A stretch of 64,000 nt of DNA from Phymorhynchus buccinoides (GCA_017654935.2 CM065710.1:24478591-24542590), one strand, 5' to 3'; counted from the first letter of the stretch, positions 23,996 to 35,004 are shown. Notes: generated by a model not told the origin, from the letters alone. A program made the numbers and translations.

Positions 23996-24157
23996 AATGC
24001 TTGAAGACCCTATTGTCTTAGTTTTGGGAAGTAAGGATAGATCTTATTTTATATATGCCACAGAAGAATCCCCAATACTGCAGATGGATTTTGTTCTCTA
24101 CCCAGGTACATTTAATGGAAATGTTTGGCTGAAATATGGCTGGCGGTGAAAGGGTCA
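23996..24157. mobile_element. piggyBac-like MITE, left end lost
   Basis: The right part, from 'gaagaccctattgtcttag' to TGGCGGTGAAAGGGTCAA, matches TTAA family 1. The left CCCTTTCACCGCCA end is absent and the right TTAA has become TCAA. Confidence 0.7.
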
Positions 24158-24493
24158 AGAGAGGTCGTTTACATAGTAAAATACATCCGTGCCAACAAAT
24201 CCGGTCTCAAATGAGAGGTGGTCGCTTGAGAGGGTCGTAAAATAGGGGTTTGTCTGTATTTTCTTCTAACTGGTCAAATGACCTATGATGTCCTGTGATT
24301 TCTTCTTCTTCTGCGTTCCCAAGCCATATGGCCATAATGGGTAAAACATGTATGTGTCCGGTTTTCAGTTTTCACTGGTCTCCCCACTGCGTACAGCCGA
24401 CACATTCCGATTTTGGAGGAGCTCAAAGGAGAACAAATATTCGTAAGATTTTTTTGGAAAAAAGGCAGGAGAATGGACCAATAAGTCAGAAAG

Positions 24494-25681
24494 CAGTGTT
24501 TCCCATAGGGGTGAAATGTGAGAGTCCCAGGGACTCCCTGTGCAAAATTTTAAGAGTCCTTTTCATATTTTTAAGAGTCCCCTAAGTATATGATAAAAAA
24601 TGCTTTAACAAAAGCAAATACATGCTACATGCACAGTGAACACACAGGCAAACACATATGCATAACCCCTGGAAATGGAATAGGCTGACTACAGAGAGAG
24701 AGAGGGGGGGGGAGACAACCAGATCGAGATATGGACAGAGAGACAGGCAGACAGACACACAAGCATACACACACACTTGCATATGCAGTAGCTTATGTTT
24801 TTGAGATGATGCCATTCACATATCTAAAAGAACGGCTTGATGCTGCTGCTTTTTCCTCTGTCGAACTTGCAAAAACCGTTCAGATTTGGTCAACGAAGAA
24901 ATCAGACCTAAAACTTGAAGCACTTCACTCTCGCGAACAAGCATTCAGAAGTAAACAAAGATCGTTTTGGAATGACCGGACATGTGTCTGCTTTAGAAAG
25001 GAAAAACCCGGATGGTCAGAAACAAGACTGACAACCAGGAAAACCAAAGCAAACAGACTGACCGCTGTGGCACGAAGCGAAAATCGGGTTCGGAGTTTTG
25101 ATATGGAAAAGCTGGGGTGGCTTGACGTAATTCCAACGATCCTACAAGTTGCAGACGATGTCTGAGCGAGTCCGAAACTAGCAAACATATTCTTCTGCCC
25201 CTTTCCTACTCGTGGCTTCTTTTGGGGAGGCATGGCTGGTTTTAAACACGAATTGTTGTCAAAAGGCCGAGAACGATCTTGCTTAGCACTAGAAGACTAG
25301 GTCACGCTGGAACTTTATTTGGTCTTCAAAAAGATGGATCGGAAAAGCTTTACCGAATGTGCAATGCCGCCATTTCTTCGTTTCGGCGTTCGTTTCGCCA
25401 GATACAACTTTTTAGTTCTGATTATGGTCCGAGGCTGCGGAATAACTAAGTTTAGCAGACGACAGAATCCGTGAAGTTGTTGACTGCTTTGACGAAAAAT
25501 CAATCGGTCAGATGACCGCCTGCCTGCTAAAGCTATTGGTCAAAATCGAAGAATGAACCCTGCTGTCTCGGTCTGTTGAAAAACGTGTGCGTCCCATGGG
25601 ACGCCCAGAGCTGAAATCAAAGAGTCCCTCTGTGATTTTTGTGCTTCAGGGACGCACATATGTGCGTTATGGGAAACACTG
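24494..25681. mobile_element. hAT-like element, TIR CAGTGTTTCCCATA
   Basis: Perfect 14-bp TIRs (CAGTGTTTCCCATA and TATGGGAAACACTG) with a 5-bp duplication, gaaag. 1188 bp. Sub-terminal 'gagtcccagggactccctg' and 'tcagggacgcac' motifs are reminiscent of 47401-47920. The interior holds two unrecognised ORFs, 24731-25165 (+) and 24925-25233 (-). The minus ORF has an ATG in a GCCATG context and a basic start (Met-Pro-Pro-Gln-Lys-Lys-Pro), so it might be the remnant N-terminus of a transposase. Confidence 0.85.
24925..25233 (-). CDS. Hypothetical ORF inside hAT-like element
   Basis: 102 codons. Starts MPPQKKPRVGKGQKNMFASF and is then Ser/Thr/Leu-rich with a hydrophobic stretch around residues 55-70. 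It overlaps a 144-codon plus-strand ORF on the other strand, so at most one is likely to be real. The basic N-terminus followed by an aromatic motif is compatible with transposase N-termini, but no zinc finger or catalytic residue is present. Could equally be non-coding. Confidence 0.2.
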   Translation of the reverse strand: MPPQKKPRVGKGQKNMFASFGLAQTSSATCRIVGITSSHPSFSISKLRTRFSLRATAVSLFALVFLVVSLVSDHPGFSFLKQTHVRSFQNDLCLLLNACSRE

Positions 25682-25890
25682 GAAAGATAGATGATAGTTA
25701 AATTAAAGTTTGTATTTGGTTACAGTTAAAAACGGTTGAAGTTAAAGTGTTAAAGCAAATATATACCCCCTTGGCCAGGGGCAAATCTAAATGCGGAAAT
25801 CTAAACAGACAACAGTAAAAAAAGAATTAGCTAAGCAGAATCCATTCCCTACAAGTACAACGGCAAACAGTTCTCAATGTCTCTCTTTTC

Positions 25891-26108
25891 TTAACCCCTT
25901 GACTGTCATACAACGTATCACGTACCGACTTGACATCACTGGTGACGTCATCAGATGAAGAGGAAAAACTGATATTCTGGTTTTTGCTTTAACAGTCAAG
26001 AGAGTTGTATCCCCAGACCATTTTGCCAGATTGGCTCCATCAGTTGTCTTGTTCATGGCATTTGTACAATGATCTTTTCTTTCATTTTCTCTGGCAGTCA
26101 AGGGGTTA
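25891..26108. mobile_element. piggyBac-like MITE, TIR CCCCTTGACTG
   Basis: TTAA CCCCTTGACTGTCA at the left and TGGCAGTCAAGGGG TTAA at the right, 218 bp. The ends differ from TTAA family 1 but keep the TTAA target and CCC start. Confidence 0.85.
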
Positions 26109-26330
26109 ACTACAACTGTGGGAACGAGGAGGAGGAGCAACACACACACAAATCAGCATTATTGTCTTACTCCGACCCTCCCTTCAAAAATAAATTCTCA
26201 TTCACAATCATTTCTTATCTATTTAACTATCACTAAACCTCTGAACAAAATTATCATAGTACAGTGGAACCTCCCTCATAAGACCTTCAAAAATCATCCA
26301 AAATGAGGTCTTATAAGGGAGGGGTCTTAC

Positions 26331-26776
26331 CTCACTCGGCACTGGCCAGTTGCTTCCCCTTACAACCGTTTAGGACGGGTCATTTGACTAGGTTCGAAAA
26401 CACATCACCACAAAAAAGGATGAAAAGTTATCGACCGATATTTTCAGATAAGATTACTAACACCATGCACTAAACGATCGTAAAATATCATCGTTTGTCT
26501 CCTATTGACAAAAACAGCTAACACATAGAAACATTTCACATTCCGATCTTTGACCCCCCTCTACAACCAAAGCTGAATGGGAAGTCTGCAATGATTGTTT
26601 GATTTCAAGAGAGGCAAGGTCAGACTCAAAGCAAACTGAAAATAGGCTATGACTTTGCACCAGAAAGCTGTTACACGCCATAAATCAAAACCTCTTGAAA
26701 ACTCTTATGAGCCGGATCCTGGCCATTCGTCCTAAACGGTTGTGCGAGCCATGAGCCGGAGCATTTGTGCCGAGTT
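26331..26776. mobile_element. Inverted-repeat element, ACTCGGCAC ends (nested)
   Basis: Left ACTCGGCACTGGCC and right GTGCCGAGT. Sub-terminal ACAACCGTTTAGGACG is exactly complementary to CGTCCTAAACGGTTGT near the right end. It sits in the outer MITE. Target duplication not resolved. Confidence 0.65.
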
Positions 26777-26795
26777 AAAAGGGGAGTAATTTTAA

Positions 26796-27032
26796 TACAG
26801 TGGAACCTCTCTTATAAGATTTCCCATTACAAGACTCCCTCCCACATAAGACCTATTTCTCTGACACATTTCCCTTCTTTGTAAGTACTAAAATTACCTC
26901 CCTTATAAGACCCCTCCCTTATAAGACCCCTCCCTTATAACTTATATAAGACCCCTCCCTTATAAGACCCCTCCCTTATAAGACCTCATTTTGGATGATT
27001 TTTGAAGGTCTTATAAGGAAGGTTCCACTGTA
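26796..27032. mobile_element. TA-target MITE nested in its own family
   Basis: TACAGTGGAACCTCTCTTAT to GGAAGGTTCCACTGTA, with an internal tandem expansion of the 'cccctcccttataaga' unit (five copies). Confidence 0.85.
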
Positions 27033-27124
27033 CTAACAAAGGGCAATGTCTCAGAGAAGTAGGTCTTATGTGGGAGGGAGTCTTATAATGGGAGGTCTTA
27101 TATTATAAGGGAGGTTCCACTGTA

Positions 27125-27471
27125 TCATTTCACAAAGGCATGGTTTGAAAAACACCATCTAATACAGTAGTTTAAGTTCACACACACACACAGACTGAAG
27201 AGGACGGTCAATATTGACACACCACCAATAAAAGAGACAGACGACTCAAATTAACGCCCAGTAAAAAGCGAGACAAAGAGCGCCAACCGCTCTTGGTAAC
27301 GTTATCCGTTCCAAACTGCTACTGCTCCCCTTTCTACGCCCTCTCTAACTGACATCAACGGCTCAACTTCACGACCCAAGAGGATTTGAAAATGCAAATA
27401 GCTGTGATTCACAATATCATTCCAAGACACATGCTACTTAGTCATAGTACTTATCAGTCATGGTATTTATT
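27125..27471. other. Unassigned intergenic DNA
   Basis: No gene or family recognised. Confidence 0.4.
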
Positions 27472-27473
27472 GG

Positions 27474-27701
27474 TATTTGGTACTTTATAGTCACAGAGGC
27501 GTCTGTGAAAATCGGGTTGCTCCCACCTGGAGAGCGTGTCGCAGCCAGAGGCATGCCACCACTTTTTTTTCTTTTTTTTTGCATGCGACTTTTGTGTGAC
27601 TGATGAAGAAGGAAAGGGTGGGTGGGAAAATGTTAACCAAATGACAACTTTTTTGTTGCCACTGCGTTTAATGTGTACTAAGTGCATGGGCACATGGGAC
27701 C
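27474..27701 (-). mobile_element. tRNA-derived SINE, 5'-truncated
   Basis: Shares GGGTTGCTCCCACCTGGAGA and GTGCATGGGCACATGGGACC with the longer copies at 33091-33434 and 50562-50915. The tRNA-like head (the right side on this strand) is missing. Confidence 0.7.
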
Positions 27702-28534
27702 ATTACTATTTCTGATTGATACTATTTTATTTTTTATCTTTTGTTTTGGAGGAATTGATTACTAGGATCTTGGATTAACCCTTTTCCCCCTGACGCTCTG
27801 TGCTGTTAGTTACTTCTGAAATCCTAAGCCAAGGGAGGTCACTCCGCACAGAAGGTGGGGTAGCGTCAGAAAAAGAAAAAATATATATACCCAAGCAGAT
27901 TTTGTGCGTTTTTTTAAAAACATGTGTTGCTGAGATGTCTGTCTGATTTGCAAAATGTATTTCAACATGTTATGGGGGTGCATGGCTCCACACACCCAAA
28001 AAAATAAAAATCAATGTGCCAAAGTGTAGTCGCGGAACTGCTATAATACACTAGTCATTCACAGTACTATAAGGAAAGAAAAACATTCATACATGTTACA
28101 TGTTCATGAAATAACACTTCCACTGCGTCCTTCTATGTTTGCAAAAAGACCACAGCAAGTCTTAACACTTTCAGTTTATATACAGTACGAGCTGCGCATG
28201 GTCCCCCACCCCTCCCCACGACCCCTTGGTGGAGGTTTCCGAAAGGTAAGGAGGGCATGACCTTCGGAGGGTGCCAAGGATGATTGATACCAAATTTGGT
28301 GTCGATCGGTTGAGAACTGTGGCCGTGCATAAGGGACACACAGACAGACAGACTTCGAAAATATATATATAAGATCATTCCTGGTAACTCCAAAAAGGAC
28401 AACTCACAATAATGTTCTGGTCCCAGTTTATTATTAATCTTTTTTTTAATGCTAAAAGGTCTTTTTTATTTTTTAGTTTTTAACTCAAAATATTGGCTAC
28501 CTCAAAATAAAATTTCAGTCCCTCCAATCTTGAC
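27702..28534. other. Unassigned intergenic DNA
   Basis: At 27775 a TTAACCCTTTTCCCCCTGAC start and a GGTAGCGTCAGAAAAAG near 27870 may be a decayed TTAA element. At 28255-28350 a 'ttcggagggtgccaaggatg ... ggttgagaactgtggccgtg ... cacagacagacagac' segment looks like a retroposon 3' part. No gene seen. Confidence 0.35.
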
Positions 28535-28786
28535 TTAACCCTTTCACCGCCAGCCATGTTTCAGCCAAAAATTAACATTACATTTACCTGGGTAGAGAAC
28601 AAAATCCATCTGCAGTATTGGGGATTCTTCTATGAGTATGATATATATAAAATAAGGTCTATCTTTACTTTCCAAAACTAAGACAATAGGGTCTTTGGAT
28701 AATAGACCCCAATTTGATGCCTTTTAGTGACATAGGCGTTAAATCGCTGTGGTGCTAAAATGCGACTTTGGCGGTGAAAAGGTTAA
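28535..28786. mobile_element. piggyBac-like MITE (TTAA family 1)
   Basis: TTAA CCCTTTCACCGCCA to TTGGCGGTGAAAAGG TTAA, 252 bp. Uninterrupted; shows the empty site for the insertion at 8731-8856. Confidence 0.9.
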
Positions 28787-29336
28787 GACGTAAGTGATTT
28801 TCACTGTACAAGCCTTTTTAGCATTTTAACAACAACAAAAAACACAACATAACCTATCTTACAGTGAGGCACTTGGGATTTTTAATGCCATTTGCCATCA
28901 CTTGACTGAGAATGCGCAATGTTGGTTTCAGCAATAGGTTAAAGCAAAAATCAATGGTGTGTGTGTCTGTCTGTGTGCGTGCATGTGTATGTGCGCATTC
29001 GTGTGTGTGTGTGTGTGAATAGATGTGCTAATAAAAATTGAAGAGTAAATGTCACAGGGGCAAAGTACCTAAGCAGGAGGGATTGGCTTTGAGAATTTTA
29101 AAATGGGCAATAAAAGATGAGAAACAGAATTAGAAGAATGCACCCCTGGCCCTCCCACCCCACCCCACCCTTTTTTTCTTTTTTTAGTGCAGTGTAATGG
29201 CATGTAGTGTAGTGAAGTGTACAGTGATGCAGTCAGTGTAATGCAGTGCAGGGAAGTTTTGCTTGGAGAGTTCTTTACTAGTGGTGTGCAGTGTAGTGTA
29301 GCGTCAATCGACTTCACACCCGGAGACAGACTTCCC
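28787..29336. other. Unassigned; short GT runs and AGTGTAGTG-type low complexity
   Basis: (GT)n near 29000-29018. 29187-29300 is built of imperfect GTAGTGTA/GCAGTGTA motifs. Confidence 0.45.
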
Positions 29337-29790
29337 ACCACAGATAACCATAGACTTCCCGCTACACATAACCATAGACTTCACATCAAGACAACCATAG
29401 ACTTCACACCAAAGACAACCATAGACTTCACACCAAGACAACCAGACTTCACACCAAAGATAACCATAGACTTCATATCCACAACAACCATAGACTTCCA
29501 CCCCACAGATAACCATAGACTTCACACCACAGATAACCAGACTTCATATCCAAGACAACCATAGACTTCACAACAAAGATAACCATAGACTTCTTATCAC
29601 AAACAACCGTAGACTTCACACCAAAGAAACCATCGACTTCACACCAAAGAAACCATAGACTTCACACCACAGATAACCATAGACTTCTTATCACAAACAA
29701 CCGTAGACTTCACACCACAGATAACCATCGACTTCACACCACAGATAATTACAGTTGATATCCAAGACAACCATAGACTTCACAGCAACA
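29337..29790. repeat. About 21-bp minisatellite
   Basis: Degenerate tandem units of the form AACCATAGACTTCACACCA(A/C)AGAC. Length varies from 18 to 24 bp. Confidence 0.9.
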
Positions 29791-29846
29791 ACAATAATAG
29801 TTTATTTGAACAACTGAAGATTGAGCAAGCGAAACACTCCAACTCC

Positions 29847-31066
29847 AAGCGGCTGATTACTGCCCAAGTCAGAAAGGCCGGTGATTACTGCTCAAGTCAG
29901 AAAGGCCGGTGATTACTGCCCAAGTCAGAAAGGCCGGTGATTACTGCTCAAGTCAGAAAGGCCGGTGATTACTGCCCAAGTCAGAAAGGCCGGTGATTAC
30001 TGCCCAAGTCAGAAAGGCCGGTGATTACTGCCCAAGTCAGAAAGGCCGGTGATTATTTATTGCCCAAAGGCCGGTGATTATCGCCAAAGTCAGAAAGGCC
30101 GGTGATTATTTATTGCCCAAAGACAAAGGCCGGTGATTATCGCCAAAGTCAAAGGCCGGTGATTACTGCTCAAGTCAGAAAGGCCGGTGATTACTGCCCA
30201 AGTCAGAAAGGCCGGTGATTACTGCTCAAGTCAGAAAGGCCGGTGATTACTGCCCAAGTCAGAAAGGCCGGTGATTACTGCCCAAGTCAGAAAGGCCGGT
30301 GATTACTGCTCAAGTCAGAAAGGCCGGTGATTACTGCCCAAGTCAGAAAGGCCGGTCATTACTGCCCAAGTCAGAAAGGCCGGTGATTATTTATTGCCCA
30401 AAGGCCGGTGATTATCGCCAAAGTCAGAAAGGCCGGTGATTATTTATTGCCCAAAGACAAAGGCCGGTGATTATCGCCAAAGTCAGAAAAGCTGGTGATT
30501 ACTGCCCAAGTCAGAAAGGCCGGTGATTACTGCTCAAGTCAGAAAGGCCGGTGATTACTGCCCAAGTCAGAAAGGCCGGTGATTACTGCCCAAGTCAGAA
30601 AGGCCGGTGATTACTGCCCAAGTCAGAAAGGCCGGTGATTACTGCCCAAGTCAGAAAGGCCGGTCATTACTGCCCAAGTCAGAAAGGCCGGTCATTACTG
30701 CCCAAGTCAGAAAGGCCGGTGATTACTGCCCAAGTCAGGAAGGCCGGTGATTATCGCCAAAGTCAGAAAGGCCGGTGATTATTTATTGCCCAAAGACAAA
30801 GGCCGGTGATTATCGCCAAAGTCAGAAAAGCTGGTGATTACTGCCCAAGTCAGGAAGGCCGGTGATTATCGCCAAAGTCAGAAAGGCCGGTGATTATTTA
30901 TTGCCCAAAGACAAAGGCCGGTGATTATCGCCAAAGTCAGAAAAGCTGGTGATTACTGCCCAAGTCAGAAAGGCCGGTGATTATTTATTGCCCAAAGACA
31001 AAGGCCGGTGATTATCGCCAAAGTCAGAAAAGCTGGTGATTACTGCATAAGTCAGAAAGGCCGGGA
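29847..31066. repeat. 28-bp minisatellite with higher-order variants
   Basis: The basic unit is GGCCGGTGATTACTGCCCAA followed by GTCAGAAA. Variants replace the middle with ATTATTTATTGCCCAAAGAC or ATTATCGCCAAAGTC. The pair 'TTTATT variant then TCGCC variant' recurs as a block, and blocks of plain units alternate with it. About 43 units. No unique spacers, so this is not a CRISPR array. Confidence 0.95.
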
Positions 31067-31246
31067 CGAGTGCAATACACAAATTTGACCACAATGCATT
31101 GCTGTCATTCCGGCCAAGCCGACAAGGCAAACATCATCGTCATCCGCTTCCGTTGTCAAACGAGATATTTCACTGGATTGAGGGAACAGCTTGCTTTCCA
31201 GCCACAAAAACTCGTCTAAGGCAACAATAATGAAGAATATAGCCAT
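31052..31246 (-). CDS. Possible first exon of a small secreted protein (tentative)
   Basis: An ATG at 31246 (context AGTATGG) opens 64 codons. The start MAIFFIIVALDEFLWLESKLF is hydrophobic and signal-like. It is followed by an acidic DDDD and the cysteine pattern VCLVGLAGMTAMHCGQIC, loosely like the first cysteines of PAN/apple-type domains. It ends inside the 28-bp minisatellite, so a splice donor before the stop would be required. No other exon is visible. Could be chance. Confidence 0.22.
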   Translation of the reverse strand: MAIFFIIVALDEFLWLESKLFPQSSEISRLTTEADDDDVCLVGLAGMTAMHCGQICVLHSSRPF

Positions 31247-31266
31247 ACTAGCAAACCCACTCACTA

Positions 31267-32021
31267 TGCTTCACGCGCACACACACTCTTCTCTCACCCT
31301 CCGTCTCTCTCATGATTCACTCAGGTGTATGGTCTAAGGGACGAGAAGATCTTACTGTCCAATCCCTGTCAAATTCGTGTTGACATCCTTTGTCAATCTC
31401 CTCTTTCCTCACATCTATGGTGTGATAAATAATTTTAATGGAAGTCACTCAATAGCTTTGAAAAATATGGTATTTAGTTGCTGTTGTTTACTTTTTAGTT
31501 TGTCAGTGTTTTTGCAGGCGTTCCTTTTTTAAAACTGGTTTGCTTCATTTTTTTTCTTTTAAAATAAAAGACAAACAAAAATCAAACAATATTTTAAATA
31601 AACAGGAGAACGCAAATATCACCAACATTTTCAGATAAGACCCATCGCAAAACTTCAAGATACGTGTTTTACAGATTGTAACAAAACACAGAAAATCGAA
31701 GGCATAATGAAAACATATTTCTAGGGTGTCTAACCACTAGCTGTCAACCAAATCTAAACAATCAAACAAACTAATGATCAATATCATGAACAAAACTGAA
31801 GGTTTACTTTTCTTCTTTGTTTCTATCACCGTAGGCAAGATTTCGGGGTCATAGCGTAAACAGGGCCAGAGATTACATTCCAACCCCCACACGATTTTTT
31901 TTACCAGATCAGCTTATCTCCAACACTAGTAAAAGGGGGAGAGAGCCGTGAAATTGCCCTGTTGACACACTTGGGATATGAGGCAGAAATATAAAAAAAG
32001 CAAGACAAACTCGTACACTAT
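31267..32021. other. Unassigned intergenic DNA
   Basis: A/T-rich; no gene or family recognised. Confidence 0.4.
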
Positions 32022-32518
32022 CACGAATGCAAGTACACAAAAAGAAAAAAAATGAAAAGCCAGGGTCCAGGGGTAATGTCCTCCTGAAGCTGAAGCAAAC
32101 ATTGATTTATATGTGATGCAGCACAGGAAAACCAGGCTAATGTCGTAAATGATCACTTTTGACTTATTCATATTTTCAGAAAGGCCAGAGACAACAGATT
32201 AACAGGCAAAAAACAGAATTCATCTATCTCTAATAGTTTATTTTGAACATTTTTTCAATCAATCAAATCTCTCTCTCTTTCTCTCTCTCTCTTGTGGCTG
32301 GCCGACTTTAGCTGGGTATTCGCGTACTGCATCACATATGAAGGTATTTTAGTTTGCTTTTTCCACAATTTATACAAATGCTTATTTTAAAGTGTTTGAA
32401 AAATACAGTAGACACACAAACATCTTGTTTTACATATTTGAGAAAAAAAAGGAAGTTCCTTTTTTGGTACAATTCAAAAACAGGAAATCCTTGTGTAGCA
32501 GGAAAAGGTGCACCCATG
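32022..32518. mobile_element. MITE with CATGGGTGCAAG/GTGCACCCATG ends, with nested insertion
   Basis: The right end AAAGGTGCACCCATG and the interior ('ccacaatttatacaaatg', 'ggaaatccttgtgtagcagg') match 38951-39219. The left end is decayed. A 231-bp element sits at 32109-32339; without it the length matches the sibling. Confidence 0.75.
32109..32339. mobile_element. MITE, TIR ATATGTGATGCAG (copy 1, nested)
   Basis: ATATGTGATGCAGCAC to GTACTGCATCACATAT. The sibling host copy reads GATTTATGAAGG across this point, showing a TA-centred insertion. Near-identical to 40202-40466 in the opposite orientation, apart from CT/GA length. Confidence 0.85.
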
Positions 32519-32743
32519 TATTAGTCACTCACTGACTGGAGGAATAAGACAAATGTTTATAAACATTTGTCCTCTTCTTCCATCATAAATAACAAAAGCA
32601 GTATTCAATAATCCATGTCTGAGTTTATGTCCTAATTGTTTCTTGTCTTGTTTCATATGTCAATATTTGTTAATGGAGATAAGTTAATTAGCGGTTTTAA
32701 AAAAAAGGATTCATATGTGCAATTCCAGCAACTGTGTTGTGCA

Positions 32744-32748
<5 letters not shown>

Positions 32749-32806
<58 letters not shown>
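32749..32806. repeat. (GT)n microsatellite
   Basis: About 58 bp. Confidence 0.95.
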
Positions 32807-32809
<3 letters not shown>

Positions 32810-33090
32810 AAGGTGTATATGTGCATGATGGTATAATGTGCCTGTCTATATGGTGATGAGTACTGTTAAAAAAAAAAGTGTTTTAGTTGGTTTTTGTTGT
32901 TTTTGTTTGGAGCCTATGTAATACTATGTTGATGTGTACTGTTATGGGGTCTTTGGGGCTATTGTTTGCAATGTTTGATGCCGCAGGTGTGAATGGTACG
33001 TGTATGCATTTTCTTGTGCCCCCAGGGTTTTTTGAAATAAAGTTGATTTGATAGTTACCCTCTCAGCGCTAATTCTGTTTAAAATTAAGT

Positions 33091-33434
33091 ATTAGGTACT
33101 TTAGTCACAGAGGTGTGTGAAATTCGGGTTGCTCCCACCTGGAGAGCGCGTTGCAGCCAGGTGCGACACCCAATTTTCTTTTTTTCACGCGATTTTTGTG
33201 ACTGATGAAGGAAAGGGAGGGGGTAAATTTTGACCAAATGACAACTTTTTCGGGTTTAACGTGTGCTAAGTGCATGGGCACATGGGACCTCGGTTTATCG
33301 TCTCATCCTAAAGACTCTACGTTCAGACTGTTAAGGCCTGGTGTAAAGTGAAAGGAAAAATCCCCTGTACCCAGGTTCGAACTCAGGTTTACTTGACACG
33401 AGGCGACCACGACACCTCTGTGCCACTCTACACC
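33091..33434 (-). mobile_element. tRNA-derived SINE, full-length copy
   Basis: On the minus strand the head shows an A box TGGCACAGAGG (33424-33414) and a B box GAGTTCGAACC (33384-33374), about 40 nt apart as in tRNA promoters. Then come a central body (GGTCCCATGTGCCCATGCAC) and a 3' part with CCAGGTGGGAGCAACCCGAA, ending near CTAAAGTACC. This head makes the whole family (27474, 50562, 58737) tRNA-derived. Confidence 0.8.
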
Positions 33435-33536
33435 ACTAAATCAGGCTGGGCCTTAGAATCAGCACACGAACTAAGCCTCTAGATTTTTTAGAGGGTCATA
33501 CATTAGGGGGTTCCTCTTTATATTTTTAAAGGGGCA

Positions 33537-33762
33537 CCCCAGGGACCCCCATTTGGGGGTCTATGAAGTACTACTACAATTCTAAAGGACACTCTAAGAG
33601 AATGTGCAGGGGGTCGGTCCCAGGGATGCATGAGAAAAATTCTTTAACTTTTTCACATTCGCAATGCCACTGGGACCCATCTATCTCACCTCTAGGACCC
33701 TCTATACTGTAAGTGAAGGAGTCCCTGGGACCCCTTGTTTTGCTGGACGATTGGGAGCCCTG
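33537..33762. mobile_element. CAGGGCTCCCA-family MITE (left end decayed)
   Basis: The interior ('gggacccccatttgggggtc', 'actgtaagtgaaggagtccc') and right end GATTGGGAGCCCTG match 37402-37619 and 45809-46031. The left TIR reads ACCCCAGGGACC. Confidence 0.7.
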
Positions 33763-34226
33763 GGCACCATGACGGATGAGTTTTTGCAAGAAACACATCG
33801 AGATCACCAGGAAAACACCCTTTACAGAGATCGCAACACTCACTTTGATCTGGTTTCTTAGAAATCGAACCGTCAAATCGGCGATTCCTCCTTGGCGAAG
33901 GTGCTGGAAGTCAAATTATTACAATGGCCGCCTGGATTTAGACCAAATCCCAGCGCGATCACTGTAGCATTGCCACAAGAAAATTATGATTCATGAGACG
34001 AGGCAAATAAAGACATTGATATTAAAGAGCTTGCAATTCTGAGCAGTTAGCAATTTAAAATTTTCAAATTGGATGAATAGTTTAGGAGATATTCATGTTT
34101 AAAGGCGGTCAAAAAGGAATCTTTTGTTGGACGATTTACCAGACAACACAAGCATAACATAGAGCAGACAGCATGGACCAGTGAAATCACCATAGTTTGT
34201 TTATGCAATTGCATTAAAAATCATAT
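33763..34226. other. Unassigned intergenic DNA
   Basis: No gene recognised. Confidence 0.4.
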
Positions 34227-34822
34227 AATCAACACACCTCAATGAAAATTGGCAGTCTTATGGATTTTGTTGTGGCGAAGCCGTTTACGATATGCTCAAC
34301 ACGATCCGTCAAATAATTTCTCTTATTACCGAAAAGAAACACAACATTTTAATAATTTAACTGATATGGTTCATATTTATAGACCTGCTATCCTGAATAG
34401 GATCTGTTTGTATGATTTGTTCATATTTCAACAACTTATGCGCTAACAGGGTGGTTAAATCATGATTTTGTGTCTTAATACTGATATTTAACCAAATATC
34501 AAATTCAAACAATGCATAATCAACACACCAAGATGAAAACTGGCAATCTTATGGATTTTGTTGCGGGGAAGCCGTTTAAGATATGCTCGACACGATCCGT
34601 CAAGTTATTTCTATGCTCGACACGATCCGTCAAGTTATTTCTGTCTTATTCCCGAAAAGAAACACAAAATTTTAATAATTTAACTGATATGTTGGTGTTT
34701 TTTTACCTGTTATCCTGAATAGGATCCTTTTGTATACTTTATATTTCAACAAAAATACACTGACAGTGTGGTTCAATCGTTATCGTTATTTCGTGTCTTA
34801 ATACTGATACTTAACCAAATAT
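34227..34822. repeat. Tandem duplication of about 280-300 bp (two copies)
   Basis: Copy 1 (about 34227-34505) and copy 2 (about 34518-34822) share ATCAACACACC, 'tatggattttgttg', AAGCCGTTTA and 'cacgatccgtcaa'. Copy 2 has its own 30-bp tandem (TATGCTCGACACGATCCGTC and onward, twice at about 34582-34642). Confidence 0.85.
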
Positions 34823-34918
34823 AAAAAGTTCCTTATTCTGAAATTATGCATTGTGATGTCTCAAATTCTAAAATATAACTAAAAACAAATTCAAAATGAG
34901 GAGGGGTGCAGGATAGGA

Positions 34919-35000
34919 AGGGGGGGGGGGTGAACAAAAGAGGGAGGGGCGGGGAGAAAATAGGGATGTAGAAGAGGGGGGATTAAAAAAAAGCCCCCCC
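34919..35000. repeat. G-rich tract
   Basis: G-runs at 34919-34930 and scattered GGGG to 34980; G-quadruplex-prone. Confidence 0.7.
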
Positions 35001-35004
35001 GAAG

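Larger units (their letters stand above)
24299..25697 (-). mobile_element. GAA-tailed SINE-like retroposon, 3' module type 2, split by an insertion
   Basis: CTTCTTCTTCTGCGTTCCC and the module-2 sequence match 3355-3480. The body runs to GTCAGAAAG (24493) and resumes at GAAAGATAGATGATAG (25682) after a 1188-bp insertion. Intact copies read GTCAGAAAGATAGTAGATGA, giving the empty site. Confidence 0.75.
26260..27124. mobile_element. TA-target MITE carrying two insertions
   Basis: The outer copy runs TACAGTGGAACCTCCCTCAT (26260) to GGGAGGTTCCACTGTA (27124). It is interrupted at 26331-26776 by a foreign inverted-repeat element and at 26796-27032 by another member of its own family, inserted at the central TA of TTTTAATACTTAC. 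Confidence 0.8.

Noticed and set aside
23600..24000. TATA or promoter elements
   Set aside because: Isolated TATA-like strings are common in A/T-rich intergenic DNA and no transcript start can be tied to them.
24494..25681. Transib/RAG-like element because of the 5-bp duplication
   Set aside because: The ends are CAGTGTTTCCC, not the CACWRTG heptamer expected of Transib, and they look hAT-like.
29847..31066. CRISPR-like array of 28-bp repeats
   Set aside because: There are no unique spacers. It is a contiguous minisatellite in a eukaryotic genome.
33374..33424. A functional tRNA gene
   Set aside because: Only A and B boxes are recognisable, with no full cloverleaf or anticodon arm I can support, and the sequence is part of a dispersed SINE.
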